64,000 nucleotides of DNA from an uncultured Aquimarina sp. (GTDB taxonomy: Bacteria > Bacteroidota > Bacteroidia > Flavobacteriales > Flavobacteriaceae): the NCBI RefSeq assembly GCF_947495315.1, contig NZ_CANLYD010000009.1:1-64000 (forward strand), given 5' to 3'. The position numbers and the translations under genes were made by a program. Positions 28,486-37,748 of the stretch are shown one piece after another (within the stretch, counting starts at the first letter, position 1; the number at the start of each line of letters is the position of its first letter). The notes under the pieces were generated by a model that searched no databases, was not told the DNA's origin, and was given only the letters and a program-made list of their open reading frames with translations.

Positions 28486-29037
28486 TTATAGTCTATCTAA
28501 GTACTCTTGAAATTTACTTTTCTGTGTACCAAAAGATGCTTTATATTCCGCTTCTACAATGTTTCCACCTTTAAAAAAATGATTAAAAGAAGGTAAATGA
28601 AAATCGGCTACAATCATAGCTCCAAAATGAGGGAACAATTCTTTGGAAATTTTAAACACATTGCTTTCTAGTCTTTTACTTGGACTAGTTGATAATAAAA
28701 ACATAGGCTTTCCTCCCCAAATATTCATTGGTTTTTCCATGGGAATTCTGGATAACCAATCCCATAGATTTTTAAAGGCTGATGTGTGTAAACCATTATA
28801 TTCAGCAAGGGAAATCACAATAGCATCGTTCGCATTGATTAGTGCATAAAAATCCATTGCTTTTTTATCTACACCACTTTCTTTTTCTTGGTCAACAGAG
28901 TATAATGGCGATGCATAATCGTTTAAATCGGCAACAGTAACCGTTACATCTCTGAGTTGGTTGGCTGCAAAAGTTGCTAAAGTTTTATTAATTGATGTCG
29001 TGCTATTACTTGCACCGAAGGCTAGTATTTTTTTCAT
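28486..29037 (-). CDS. NADPH-dependent FMN reductase family protein
   Basis: A 183-aa flavodoxin-fold protein: the N-terminal FMN phosphate loop is GASNSTTSINKTLA, followed by VTVADLNDYASPLYSVDQE and the flavin-contact region VISLAEYNGLHTSAFKNLWDW. Proteins of this family reduce FMN with NAD(P)H. Location 6 nt upstream of the luciferase-like monooxygenase strongly suggests they work as a pair. Confidence 0.9.
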   Translation of the reverse strand: MKKILAFGASNSTTSINKTLATFAANQLRDVTVTVADLNDYASPLYSVDQEKESGVDKKAMDFYALINANDAIVISLAEYNGLHTSAFKNLWDWLSRIPMEKPMNIWGGKPMFLLSTSPSKRLESNVFKISKELFPHFGAMIVADFHLPSFNHFFKGGNIVEAEYKASFGTQKSKFQEYLDRL

Positions 29038-29061
29038 TTTTTTATTGGTTTTATGCTTCGT

Positions 29062-30051
29062 TCACTTGGTTAAAAAAGATAGTGTTGCGTCTAGTACTTC
29101 TTGAGGTTTTTCTTCTACAATGAAATGTCCGGCATCCAATTCTAAAAAGGACACGTCATTCACTTCGTCTTTCCAAATAGCTGGGTAATCAAAATTCCCC
29201 GTATTTGATTTTTTACCCCAAATGACCAGGGTTGGGACGTTAATTTTTATATGGGCATCTGCTTTGTCATGTTCTATATCTATACCTTTACTGGCTCTAT
29301 AATCTTCGCACATAGCGTGGAAAGCATCGGCTGTTCCATTAGTCGCGGCATAGTCTTCACCGGCTTTCACATCATCACCAGCAACTGATTTTGCAAATGC
29401 CCCAGCTTGTGGACCCATAAGGTTTTCTGGCAAAGGATAAGACTGCGTCCAAAATGACCAAGCCCAGAACCTATTGGCTACTTTACCATCTATATGCTCC
29501 CAAACATAGGTTGCAGGTATAACGTCCATAATGACCATCTTCTTAACGGCTTTTGGGTAATCCTTGGCTAATCTTCTGGCAACATGAGAGCCTCTATCGT
29601 GAGAAGCAATAAGGAAAGAACCATATCCTAACTCGTTCATTAATTCTATTTGGTCTTTTGCCATCCGTCTCTTGGAATAATCTCCTTCGCGTGGCTTGTC
29701 GCTTCGACCATAGCCACGTAAATCTGGTATTATTACGGTATATTTTTTTGCAAGTTTTGGTCCCAAATCGCGCCACATCACGTGAGATTCTGGCGCGCCA
29801 TGTAATAGCAATAAAGGTTCTCCAGAACCACCAACTATTGCATGAATATTAATGCCATCTATCGTAACATCCACATCCTTGAATCCAGGAAAAAATGTTT
29901 CGGTAGTCGATTGAAGACTATGTAATTCTTTCTGAGGATTTTCCGTAGTCACTTCAGTCTGGTTTTCGTTTACTTGTTTTTCCTTACAAGCGACAATTAC
30001 TAAAAATGATAATACAATTATTACTAACTTAAAAATGTTCTTTATTCTCAT
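29062..30051 (-). CDS. Alpha/beta hydrolase lipoprotein, haloacetate dehalogenase/epoxide hydrolase-like
   Basis: The 329-aa product has a lipobox signal (VIVAC). The hydrolase core has HGAPESHVMW, PDLRGYGRSDKP, the nucleophile elbow SHDRGSHV (Asp nucleophile), the cap region WSFWTQSYPLPENLMG and the His in AGHFIVEEKPQE. This set of motifs closely resembles fluoroacetate dehalogenases (HDRGARV, PLPE). A true dehalogenase is usually cytoplasmic, so an exported lipoprotein version is unusual. The gene lies 24 nt upstream of the FMN reductase and 3 nt after the Ig-like lipoprotein. Confidence 0.85.
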   Translation of the reverse strand: MRIKNIFKLVIIVLSFLVIVACKEKQVNENQTEVTTENPQKELHSLQSTTETFFPGFKDVDVTIDGINIHAIVGGSGEPLLLLHGAPESHVMWRDLGPKLAKKYTVIIPDLRGYGRSDKPREGDYSKRRMAKDQIELMNELGYGSFLIASHDRGSHVARRLAKDYPKAVKKMVIMDVIPATYVWEHIDGKVANRFWAWSFWTQSYPLPENLMGPQAGAFAKSVAGDDVKAGEDYAATNGTADAFHAMCEDYRASKGIDIEHDKADAHIKINVPTLVIWGKKSNTGNFDYPAIWKDEVNDVSFLELDAGHFIVEEKPQEVLDATLSFLTK

Positions 30052-30054
30052 ATT

Positions 30055-30852
30055 TTATGGTTTTATGGTAAATGGAATTTTTTCAAGAACACCTTCTCTT
30101 GAATATTTTAAACTTCCAACTTTATGGTCAAATAATCCATTGAGGTTATTGCCAGAAGGGTCTTCTAAACGTTTATTTATATGCAAAATATAATCTCCAG
30201 ACTCCCAATATTCTTTGGGTTGAAAGCTCCATTGGGTTTCTTGATTTTTAATAGAGACAGAACCTTCAATAGGATTATTTTTAGTATCAGTAATAATGAG
30301 TCGTTGCCTTAACGAATTGTAATCTAATATTTGAGAAAAGTGGACTATAAAGCTCTTATTACTATTTACTTCTGGAATATTTAATTTCCAGTTCTTAGGC
30401 TCAGGAATTCGTGTATCCGCATTTTCTACAGTTATATTCTTTTTAAAAGATGTTGTCATTTTTTGATGATATACATCTTCTAAATCTTCTATAATAAGCG
30501 TGTAATTTTGGTTTGGCTTTATAGCATACCCTAAAGTCCCATTTGCTTTTAAGCCTGTTTTTACACGAGCTGGGTCTAAAATGAGTGTGAGCTGTGTCTG
30601 TTCTTTGTTCCAAAGTTCGGTAGCGTTATTGAAGAACACATTTTTCACTTCATTATCATGATTATCAATTAATTTGATTTTTTCAATATTCCCAGTTGTT
30701 TTCATGGGTTGAGAAAACTGAATATATATTCTAAGTAAATTTTCAGGTAGCACTTTAGAAGTTGGATAAACGGCTTGCACAAAAGGTTTTTCAGCTTGCT
30801 TATTACAAGCCGTCAACACTATCAACCAAAAAACTATTAGAAAGGTTTTCAT
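30055..30852 (-). CDS. Lipoprotein with Ig-like (SbsA-type) domains
   Basis: From ATG 30852 (MKTFLIVFWLIVLTACNKQ, lipobox LTAC) the product is 265 aa. It has two beta-sandwich units: residues about 25-140 (VYPTSKVLPENLLRIYIQFS, a common start of bacterial Ig-like SbsA domains) and about 145-260. It ends GVLEKIPFTIKP. No catalytic motif is visible. It lies between the beta-propeller lipoprotein and the hydrolase lipoprotein and may be a surface partner of either. Confidence 0.7.
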   Translation of the reverse strand: MKTFLIVFWLIVLTACNKQAEKPFVQAVYPTSKVLPENLLRIYIQFSQPMKTTGNIEKIKLIDNHDNEVKNVFFNNATELWNKEQTQLTLILDPARVKTGLKANGTLGYAIKPNQNYTLIIEDLEDVYHQKMTTSFKKNITVENADTRIPEPKNWKLNIPEVNSNKSFIVHFSQILDYNSLRQRLIITDTKNNPIEGSVSIKNQETQWSFQPKEYWESGDYILHINKRLEDPSGNNLNGLFDHKVGSLKYSREGVLEKIPFTIKP

Positions 30853-30881
30853 TACCTGAATCAACACTAAAAATAAGTAGT

Positions 30882-32192
30882 TTATCTTCCCATTTTTTCA
30901 GAGGTTAAATCTGCATAACCTTCCATTTGTTTTACCATATCGTGGTATTGTTTTGTGCCAGCTTGAGCTTCTGGATATTGGTAATCCGGAAAATCATATT
31001 CAGAAATGAAATCGCTTAATCTTAAAAATGTGCCTGTTAATTCTGAAACCAAATCAATATCACCTGTTTCAATATTTCGACGAACCATTCCCAACATTTG
31101 GGTGTTTTGAATATCTACTTGCATCACATTTGCTGTTGGAATTTCTTGAATGCCTTCCAAACCTGTGGCAAACATAGCTTGCTTTCCAGCCATTCCATTT
31201 CCTTTAGCACCTGCAATCACTGAATTTAAGGGAATCATTGTTCCACCTCTATTCTTATTGGTCACTATTAAACTCTTACTCATCGAGCCATCAAAGCCTT
31301 GTGTAGTTACCACCAACATATCTATTGGTGTATTTCCATAACCAAGTTCGGCAATGGTTTTTCCTTTCACATCAGCACCTTCTTGGATGTCATCAACAGG
31401 AATAGTGACTAAAGGTGTGCAGGTATAACTTGCTAGTAATGTAGATTTTCCGTCTAATTCATCAAATAACATTGTGCGTATCGGCGCCCTGGTTTCGTTT
31501 TGCGTGTGAACTGCATGATAAATTTCTACACTATTCACCATTTCTTGACTGTCTGTAAAAGGATATTCAATTTTTCGAAGTGTAGAGGCGAACTCGCTAT
31601 TGGTGAGTCCAGCGATATAAACATAGCCATCATGATAATCAATATCTGTAATGCTAAGGCTACTTGCTGGCGTTTCGTTCCAAAACATTAAATCTGATGA
31701 GGCAGGATTGTTTATTGAAATGCTTTTGGTGTCATTATTTGTAATTTCTAGTAACTGAATATCTTTAGTAGCTGGATTAACAATTGCTATTACTGATTTT
31801 GCATCTGGTTGATGTCCTAATTTTATAGATACATATGCTTCTTGACTTACAGGATGAATTTTCATATCATTAATGATAACATCTCTGGATTCAATGTTTA
31901 GTTTCTCAGCCATCATAATGTCAAAACCTTCCATGTTATAAGGAACTGCATCTTTTAATTCATTAGCTTTAGTTGGAATGGCATATAGTTTACCGTCTTT
32001 GCTATCGCCTACAAATAGTATATTATCTGGGCCAAATGCCAAAGTATTGGCACCATTGATTAACATGTTGTCATTAACTACTATCGAAGATTTATCTTCG
32101 TTAGTAGTATTGTCAAGTTTGTTCTTTGAGGTGTCTTTGCAACTTACTGATAAGAGTAGAAACAAACTAAGAAGCGTTATTTGTGTTTTCAT
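30882..32192 (-). CDS. Beta-propeller-like lipoprotein of unknown function
   Basis: A 436-aa protein with a type II signal peptide (LLSVSC). The rest shows repeated beta-strand patterns typical of a propeller, for example NTLAFGPDNILFVGDSKDGKLYAI, MKIHPVSQEAYVSIKLG and ITDIDYHDGYVYIAGL. I recognise no named family. It is the first gene of the tightly packed minus-strand operon (spacings of 2 to 30 nt through to 25178). A binding or sensing role at the outer membrane is a guess. Confidence 0.65.
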   Translation of the reverse strand: MKTQITLLSLFLLLSVSCKDTSKNKLDNTTNEDKSSIVVNDNMLINGANTLAFGPDNILFVGDSKDGKLYAIPTKANELKDAVPYNMEGFDIMMAEKLNIESRDVIINDMKIHPVSQEAYVSIKLGHQPDAKSVIAIVNPATKDIQLLEITNNDTKSISINNPASSDLMFWNETPASSLSITDIDYHDGYVYIAGLTNSEFASTLRKIEYPFTDSQEMVNSVEIYHAVHTQNETRAPIRTMLFDELDGKSTLLASYTCTPLVTIPVDDIQEGADVKGKTIAELGYGNTPIDMLVVTTQGFDGSMSKSLIVTNKNRGGTMIPLNSVIAGAKGNGMAGKQAMFATGLEGIQEIPTANVMQVDIQNTQMLGMVRRNIETGDIDLVSELTGTFLRLSDFISEYDFPDYQYPEAQAGTKQYHDMVKQMEGYADLTSEKMGR

Positions 32193-32279
32193 AGTGATGT
32201 TATCGTTTTAATTAACGACCACAACCTACAGAATAATCAATACTTAAACATTAACTTAAATTAAGAAATGGATATTGAC

Positions 32280-32762
32280 TTAATTTAATTCTCCATTTTC
32301 TGACAGTAAAATGGCAATTGCCTTGGTATTTTTAAATTGTGAGCATATAATAACCATTGTGACTGTAATGGGGACACTAAGTAGCATTCCAGTTATTCCC
32401 CAAATTTGTCCCCAAATTACTAGTGCTATGATAGTAACTAAAGGGCTTATATTTAATGAATTACCCATTATTTTCGGCTCTAGGACGTTACCAACAAACC
32501 ATTCAAGAATTCCTAAGCCTATCAAAATAATTAAAAATGGTGTAAACTCTCCAAACTGTACCAAGCTAAAAACTGCTGGAAAAATTGTTGCAATCAAAGA
32601 CCCAACGGTAGGAATATAATTTAACAAGAACATTAGCAGTGCCCAAAAGAACGGCGCATCAACATCCATGAGTGCTAAAAAAATATAGCCCCTAGAAAAA
32701 CCCTCATATTGATACTCTAAATTATGTAAAATAGAACTTTTACAAAATAACTGATTTACTGA
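32280..32762 (-). pseudogene. AI-2E family transporter, 3' fragment only
   Basis: The frame ending at 32280 shows the C-terminal half of an AI-2E/TqsA-like permease: FFWALLMFLLNYIPTVGSL, WFVGNVLEPKIMGNSL, SPLVTIIALVIWGQIWGITG. Full proteins are about 350 residues; here only about 140 are recognisable. The frame stays open upstream of the ATG at 32669 and loses similarity around 32690, then meets a stop at 32763-32765 inside the 57-bp repeat at 32761-32817. The gene was truncated by a rearrangement at this junction. It has no start of its own that would make a functional permease. Confidence 0.75.
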
Positions 32763-32817
32763 TTATTAAGTCGAAATCTTCCATTAAAAAGTTCGATAAT
32801 CATCGCTTCGCCCGCAC
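32761..32817 (+). repeat. 57-bp tRNA-end-like repeat, copy A
   Basis: The copy begins GATTATTAAGTCGAAATC and ends TTCGCCCGCAC. It matches copy B (47775-47831) at 51 of 57 positions and copy C (63724-63780) at 44 of 57. TTCGAT followed by CGCCCGCAC resembles the T-loop and 3' acceptor of a tRNA, but no cloverleaf can be drawn. Each copy runs straight into a terminator. Confidence 0.7.
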
Positions 32818-32831
32818 TTTTTTAATAAATC

Positions 32832-32865
32832 CCTTGTAAATATTAGTGTTTACAAGGTTTTTTGC
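32832..32865 (+). terminator. Rho-independent terminator after repeat A
   Basis: A perfect 9-bp stem CCTTGTAAA / TTTACAAGG with an 8-nt loop, followed by a T-rich tract. There is no plus-strand gene upstream of it in the window, only repeat A, which suggests it belonged to a lost RNA gene. The interval 32763-33187 contains otherwise only the terminator of the RHS gene. Confidence 0.8.
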
Positions 32866-33059
32866 TTTTTTGTCAATTATTTCGATTACTACTTAAGTTT
32901 ATTAAAATTAGTGTTCAAAAAAATAAAGTTCTAACGATATTATATGACTACTTAAATAAAATTGAGGAAATTCTGTTTTTAATGTTAAAAGAATTAGTTG
33001 AGGAATGCTTGTTGGGTAATGAAAATAACACTTCAACAGTAATACGTTTATAAAACAAT

Positions 33060-33087
33060 AGATGGGCAAAGGATTATTTACCCATCT
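33060..33087 (-). terminator. Probable terminator of the RHS operon
   Basis: Inverted repeat AGATGGG...CCCATCT with one mismatch and an inner AAA/TTT, 100 nt downstream of the RHS gene stop, reading towards a T-rich stretch on the minus strand. Confidence 0.5.
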
Positions 33088-33187
33088 ACTGCTAATCTTT
33101 AATATTTGTAATCACGAACTATTGATTACAATAGACTTTTTAATACTGTTTTATATCTAGCCTTACCACTTTGAAGAGCTAAGTAAT

Positions 33188-36100
33188 TTATTTACCATAA
33201 AATATCCTATTATAAGCAGCAGATGGGTTTTTAAATTGACCTTTGTGTGAACTTTGAAATTGATTCCATCTAGTTTTAGTTAAGGAAGCTTTTCTTATGT
33301 TAACTTTAAAGGCAGGACTATATCCTCCTCCAGGTCTTTTTATATTTCTCATACTTTTAGTAAATTGTGAAAGTCCTTTTTGATATCCAGCTAGAGACCC
33401 TCTTGAAAAAGCACCTCCATTAGATCCTCCCGCTCCTGGTGCACTAAAGTATCCTTCCTCAATTGCAAACCAAAATGCACTATTGGTTTCCCATCTGGCG
33501 ACATAATCCCTATAATATTCCTTGCTATGCAACGGCATAAATTTACCTGAAGCTTCCGCTCTTAACATTGCTGAAGTAACCACATTGCTTCTGCCTAATC
33601 CTAATAATGCAAATCTAATCGAAAGATCCCTTTTTGAATATACATATCCAGTCTTATTATTTGCAAACAAAACTGAAGGATTTCTTATTGGATTCGGTAT
33701 ACTCACAGCTTCAAATCCAGTCGTAAATTTATCATTAGGAGTCAATTCGTAAAATCGGTTACCTTCTTTATTATTTTCGACTCTCATTATTTCTTTACCA
33801 TGTTTGTAATAAATGTCATTTCCGCCATTCTTCTCATCAGGACAATTACCATCAGTACAACCCCCTGTTGGGTCAGTTAAGCTTATTGGGTTATTACCCA
33901 TTCCTAAATAAGGAGAACTAAACTCTCCGTAAGGATCCGTAGTTAACCATCTGCCAATCCGACCATCCCATAATCGTAACTGAAAGGCTTCTTTTCCTGT
34001 TTCTGAGTCTTTTTCCTGTCCTTGGTAGGCATAGCGATAATTACCATCACTTAGTTGCTTATTTGGCAACACCGTCCCAAAAGGATAATAATCAGCGGCA
34101 TTGGTGATAGTGCCATTGTTCCCCACTACGGCACGTACATTACCTAAATGATCAGTTAGCTGATAAACACTTGTATTAGATTGTCTAAAATAAACTCCTA
34201 ACTGACTAGTTCCATAAATAGTGTGTTCTGCAATAGTATTGTTGTTGTAAACTGCTAATGTAGCACCTACAGCATCCCGAACATAATAGGTGCTATTTTG
34301 CAATACACCGCTAGTATTATAATTCTCTTTTTTTATTCGGTGATTCCTATCATTATAAAAGAATTTGACTAGAGGCATATTATTCTTTTTTACTTCAGTC
34401 ACCAAGCCGCGGGCATTGTAAGAATACGTAATTCCTTCTTCATTGTTTTGTATCAATTGCCCTATTTCGTCATACACATAATTATTGCCATCCTGGTCTT
34501 TAATGTCATCTGCATTGGTCGTAGCTGTTACCGTATCGTCTACCCGTAATAATTGGTTGGGTTTGTCAGTTTTATAGGTATAACTTAATGCATCCATAGC
34601 ATTGCTGCCTCCTTCGGTGTTTTTATTTCTATTTAAGGTTTGAATGTTACCATTGGCATCATAGGTAATGCCTGTTACATTGTAATCGCCATTGTTATTT
34701 TCTTGTAAACCATCTGCATCTATAATTTTTCCTTTTATAACGGCTCCAGAGGTTGCACTAAAACCTGGTAAAAAACGAATGCTATTGGAAGCTTCATAAT
34801 TTTGTGTGCCAGATACTTCGGTGTTCTTTGTGATATCTATAGGAACGTTGCTGTTAGAAGGTGCATTATACGCTCCATAATATGCATTAGTCAACCAATT
34901 ATCACGATTATATTGGTATGAATATGTATTTTGTGCATTTGGTAATGGTTGATACCCATTATTCCAACGTATTCCTTTTATATTCCCATTAAGTTGATCT
35001 GTACCATAGGTAGTAGATTTAATATTATCCAAACTACGCATATAATCTGATTGATGATAATCTATAGCCATTCCAAAAAGATCATTCGCATCACCTCCCG
35101 GATCATTAGTAGCACTCAAACTGGGATGGTTAATACTTTTTAATTGCCCAACTAAGTTATATACATAATCTACCCCTTGAATACCGCCTCCCAGTTTCAT
35201 ACGTTTCAAAGACCCGGTCTCATAATAGGTGTAATCGGCATGAGTTGTATAGTTTATATCATCTGTGGAGGTTTCCACTTTTATCAAACTGTTATCTTGA
35301 GGGTCATAAGTATATCTATGAATAAAACGCTCAGAGTCTTTATGTTTTTGAAAATACATCTTTGTAACATCACCTGTGATGGGGTCGTATTCATAATCAA
35401 TAGTTTTAGCATCTAGCCCTTCTATTTTTTGTACCATCCATTCCACACGGCCGTAAATATCATAACTATACCAGGTAGTGGTTGTTAACGAACCTGGAGC
35501 ATATGTTTTTGAAATACCCCCCGACAAAAAATTTTGTTGATATTCAGATACAAGAGTATTTAATACAGTACCTAAACCATTATAATCTGGCACATCATAC
35601 ATAGTAAGTTGCTGTTCTTTTTTAGTGCCTGAAGGTAAGATTCTATCTGGGTCTATTGTAGTAAAGCCAGCGTTTGAAATTACTCCACTTTCTATAGGTC
35701 GCCCAAAATTATCGTAATTGGTATAGGAGAATTCATTGACTGCCTTTTGTTTGCTATTTTGTGAAAAACGAATTTGTCCATCATTTCGGTATTTAAACCA
35801 AGCCTCCCCTTCATCAGGACTAGTACTATAGATTAATTGTCCCAGGGTATTGTACTCGAAAGTGCTTTCCAGATGATTGAGTGGTTGTTTGGATGAAATT
35901 AATCGTCCTGTTTTATCATATTCATTAAGGCTATAATCATAATAATTCTCTTTATAGGTAATTATAGCGGGATTAGCCTGAGCATTATAATTTTCTAAAT
36001 CATTTATACTTACTCTATAGAAACCACTGGACATAGAGGATGACGCTGATGCTATTGTTTCAGAAATCAGATTGTGAATGATAACAGAAACACCAGATGG

Positions 36101-37696
36101 AGTAGTTATCGAAAAACCCATATTATTCCCTGTTGGGACATGAACATCTATAAAACCTTGCTCACTAATAGGGATTGTCATGGTTCTAGTAGTTGTTCCC
36201 CCGCTTCGAGCTAAGGCCAATACTTTTCCATCAGTATCCGTAAATACAACATTTTCTGCTCCGTGAACATCTCGAGAAATTGTTTTAATGGTTTTAATGG
36301 TTTCGTATTTTATATCATCAAATGCACTATTTTGAGAAAGTTCCTGAGAAGCGGGCACACTAAAAGCATAAGACTGTGGCCATGTTTCATTAATCTTAGT
36401 ACCGCCGACAGTTCGTAAAACCGTTCCTGGGTTTAGTGTACTGTATACGATACCCGAAAAAGGGTAATCCGTAATATCTTGATATGCTTCAGACGTATTA
36501 GCTTCACTATAATACCACCCCAGAGTATTCGACTGATTACCAACAATTGGAGGAGTGTCTGGATTATTTTCAAAATCAGATGTGTTATAGCTACTACCAT
36601 CTGTTTTTAAGAAGAAATCTTCCTTGTAAAAAATATGACCATTGGTATTTACTGGTGAACTTAATGTTTGTAGAATAGCTCTTCCCTGATCATCATATAG
36701 TGTTTGATTTGCCCATACTTTATTCGTCGAAATATCAAGACTTTGCGTCTGTATTGGTCTGCCTAAATTATCGGCATATGATTTAGTTTTAGAAGTACCT
36801 TCGCCATTAACATTATATGTAATAGTTAATACTGTGTTATAAGGTTCTACAGTTGTATCATCCGGAGGACAACCATTATTTGTTGGTGCTCCAGCTTCAT
36901 TAGGACATAGATCTCCATTAATTAATGCGTAGTTGGCTGTGGTTGGTTCTGAACATTGAGTTTTATTTGAAGAGCCAGAGACACCTACACCATCATTATC
37001 GGTATCGAGATACCAAACTGTAGCAGGGTTTAAGGCGGGGTTGTTATCATTACAATCTCCCCCTCTGGTTATGTAAAAAGAAGAGGAAGGGTGACTTCGA
37101 TACTCAGTATTACTATTTGTTCCATATGTATCTCTATCACCATCGTAATAAAAAGTACTTGGAGGGATATTAGTAATTGTAGAATTATTATCGTCTATAT
37201 CACCACCTATATTTACAGGGTTGATCATGTTTCCAGGAACCGTGCATTTATAGACCTGTGTAGATGATAGCCCAAAGCCGTCATCATCTTTATCGGCATA
37301 CCAGTTTTTCAGTACTGTAATAGAAGCTGAGTTGTCATCACAATCCTTGTTATTAGTAGAATAACCTGTGGGAGCAGATGGACCTTGACACAATGTAACA
37401 CCAGATCCAGTCCCATAACCATCTCTATCTGCATCCACATAAAAAGTTCTTGGACGAATGGAAGCATTGTTGTCATTACAATCGCCTCCTCTTCTAGCTA
37501 CAGGAGAATTACCATATAAACACTGTAAACCACCTGCCCCATAACCATCACCATCACCATCATAATAACCTTGTACACCGCACCCTAAAGGTCCATCGTC
37601 GAAACAATTATTACAATCCTGTCCATAAGAAACAGAAAAACACGCGAGCGAAAAAAATAAAAAAAGTATGTTTTTGATTTTATATTGATTTTTCAT
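33188..37696 (-). CDS. MopE-repeat / DUF6443 / RHS-repeat surface protein with variable C-terminus
   Basis: The 1502-aa product has a Sec signal peptide (cleaved after VSYG). Residues about 38-275 contain five Asp-rich repeats of the MopE metal-binding type (YYDGDGDGYG, FYVDADRDGYG, WYADKDDDGFG, FYYDGDRDTYG, WYLDTDNDGVG), each followed by CNDNN-like turns. Residues about 280-420 are a DUF6443 domain (YADNLGRPIQTQ). YD repeats follow to about 1210, then the RHS core (YYPFGTVLP, YQGQEKDSETG, LRLWDGRIGRWLTTDPYGE, NPISLTDPTGG). About 210 C-terminal residues after the core are unlike anything I recognise and could be a toxin tip. No immunity-type gene follows. It is the last gene of a five-gene minus-strand locus. 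Confidence 0.88.
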   Translation of the reverse strand: MKNQYKIKNILFLFFSLACFSVSYGQDCNNCFDDGPLGCGVQGYYDGDGDGYGAGGLQCLYGNSPVARRGGDCNDNNASIRPRTFYVDADRDGYGTGSGVTLCQGPSAPTGYSTNNKDCDDNSASITVLKNWYADKDDDGFGLSSTQVYKCTVPGNMINPVNIGGDIDDNNSTITNIPPSTFYYDGDRDTYGTNSNTEYRSHPSSSFYITRGGDCNDNNPALNPATVWYLDTDNDGVGVSGSSNKTQCSEPTTANYALINGDLCPNEAGAPTNNGCPPDDTTVEPYNTVLTITYNVNGEGTSKTKSYADNLGRPIQTQSLDISTNKVWANQTLYDDQGRAILQTLSSPVNTNGHIFYKEDFFLKTDGSSYNTSDFENNPDTPPIVGNQSNTLGWYYSEANTSEAYQDITDYPFSGIVYSTLNPGTVLRTVGGTKINETWPQSYAFSVPASQELSQNSAFDDIKYETIKTIKTISRDVHGAENVVFTDTDGKVLALARSGGTTTRTMTIPISEQGFIDVHVPTGNNMGFSITTPSGVSVIIHNLISETIASASSSMSSGFYRVSINDLENYNAQANPAIITYKENYYDYSLNEYDKTGRLISSKQPLNHLESTFEYNTLGQLIYSTSPDEGEAWFKYRNDGQIRFSQNSKQKAVNEFSYTNYDNFGRPIESGVISNAGFTTIDPDRILPSGTKKEQQLTMYDVPDYNGLGTVLNTLVSEYQQNFLSGGISKTYAPGSLTTTTWYSYDIYGRVEWMVQKIEGLDAKTIDYEYDPITGDVTKMYFQKHKDSERFIHRYTYDPQDNSLIKVETSTDDINYTTHADYTYYETGSLKRMKLGGGIQGVDYVYNLVGQLKSINHPSLSATNDPGGDANDLFGMAIDYHQSDYMRSLDNIKSTTYGTDQLNGNIKGIRWNNGYQPLPNAQNTYSYQYNRDNWLTNAYYGAYNAPSNSNVPIDITKNTEVSGTQNYEASNSIRFLPGFSATSGAVIKGKIIDADGLQENNNGDYNVTGITYDANGNIQTLNRNKNTEGGSNAMDALSYTYKTDKPNQLLRVDDTVTATTNADDIKDQDGNNYVYDEIGQLIQNNEEGITYSYNARGLVTEVKKNNMPLVKFFYNDRNHRIKKENYNTSGVLQNSTYYVRDAVGATLAVYNNNTIAEHTIYGTSQLGVYFRQSNTSVYQLTDHLGNVRAVVGNNGTITNAADYYPFGTVLPNKQLSDGNYRYAYQGQEKDSETGKEAFQLRLWDGRIGRWLTTDPYGEFSSPYLGMGNNPISLTDPTGGCTDGNCPDEKNGGNDIYYKHGKEIMRVENNKEGNRFYELTPNDKFTTGFEAVSIPNPIRNPSVLFANNKTGYVYSKRDLSIRFALLGLGRSNVVTSAMLRAEASGKFMPLHSKEYYRDYVARWETNSAFWFAIEEGYFSAPGAGGSNGGAFSRGSLAGYQKGLSQFTKSMRNIKRPGGGYSPAFKVNIRKASLTKTRWNQFQSSHKGQFKNPSAAYNRIFYGK

Positions 37697-37748
37697 TTGT
37701 TTGAGTTTTAAAAAGCGGTATCATTTTTATAAATATGAATTTTCTCTT

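Noticed and set aside
32862..33053. A 63-codon plus-strand frame as an immunity gene for the RHS protein
   Set aside because: It is on the opposite strand, opens inside the terminator region and shows no immunity-like features.
36900..37660. Repeated GATGGTGATGG-like pattern that could be read as a DNA repeat array
   Set aside because: It encodes the Asp/Gly-rich MopE repeats of the RHS protein; spacing is irregular and there are no CRISPR-like spacers.
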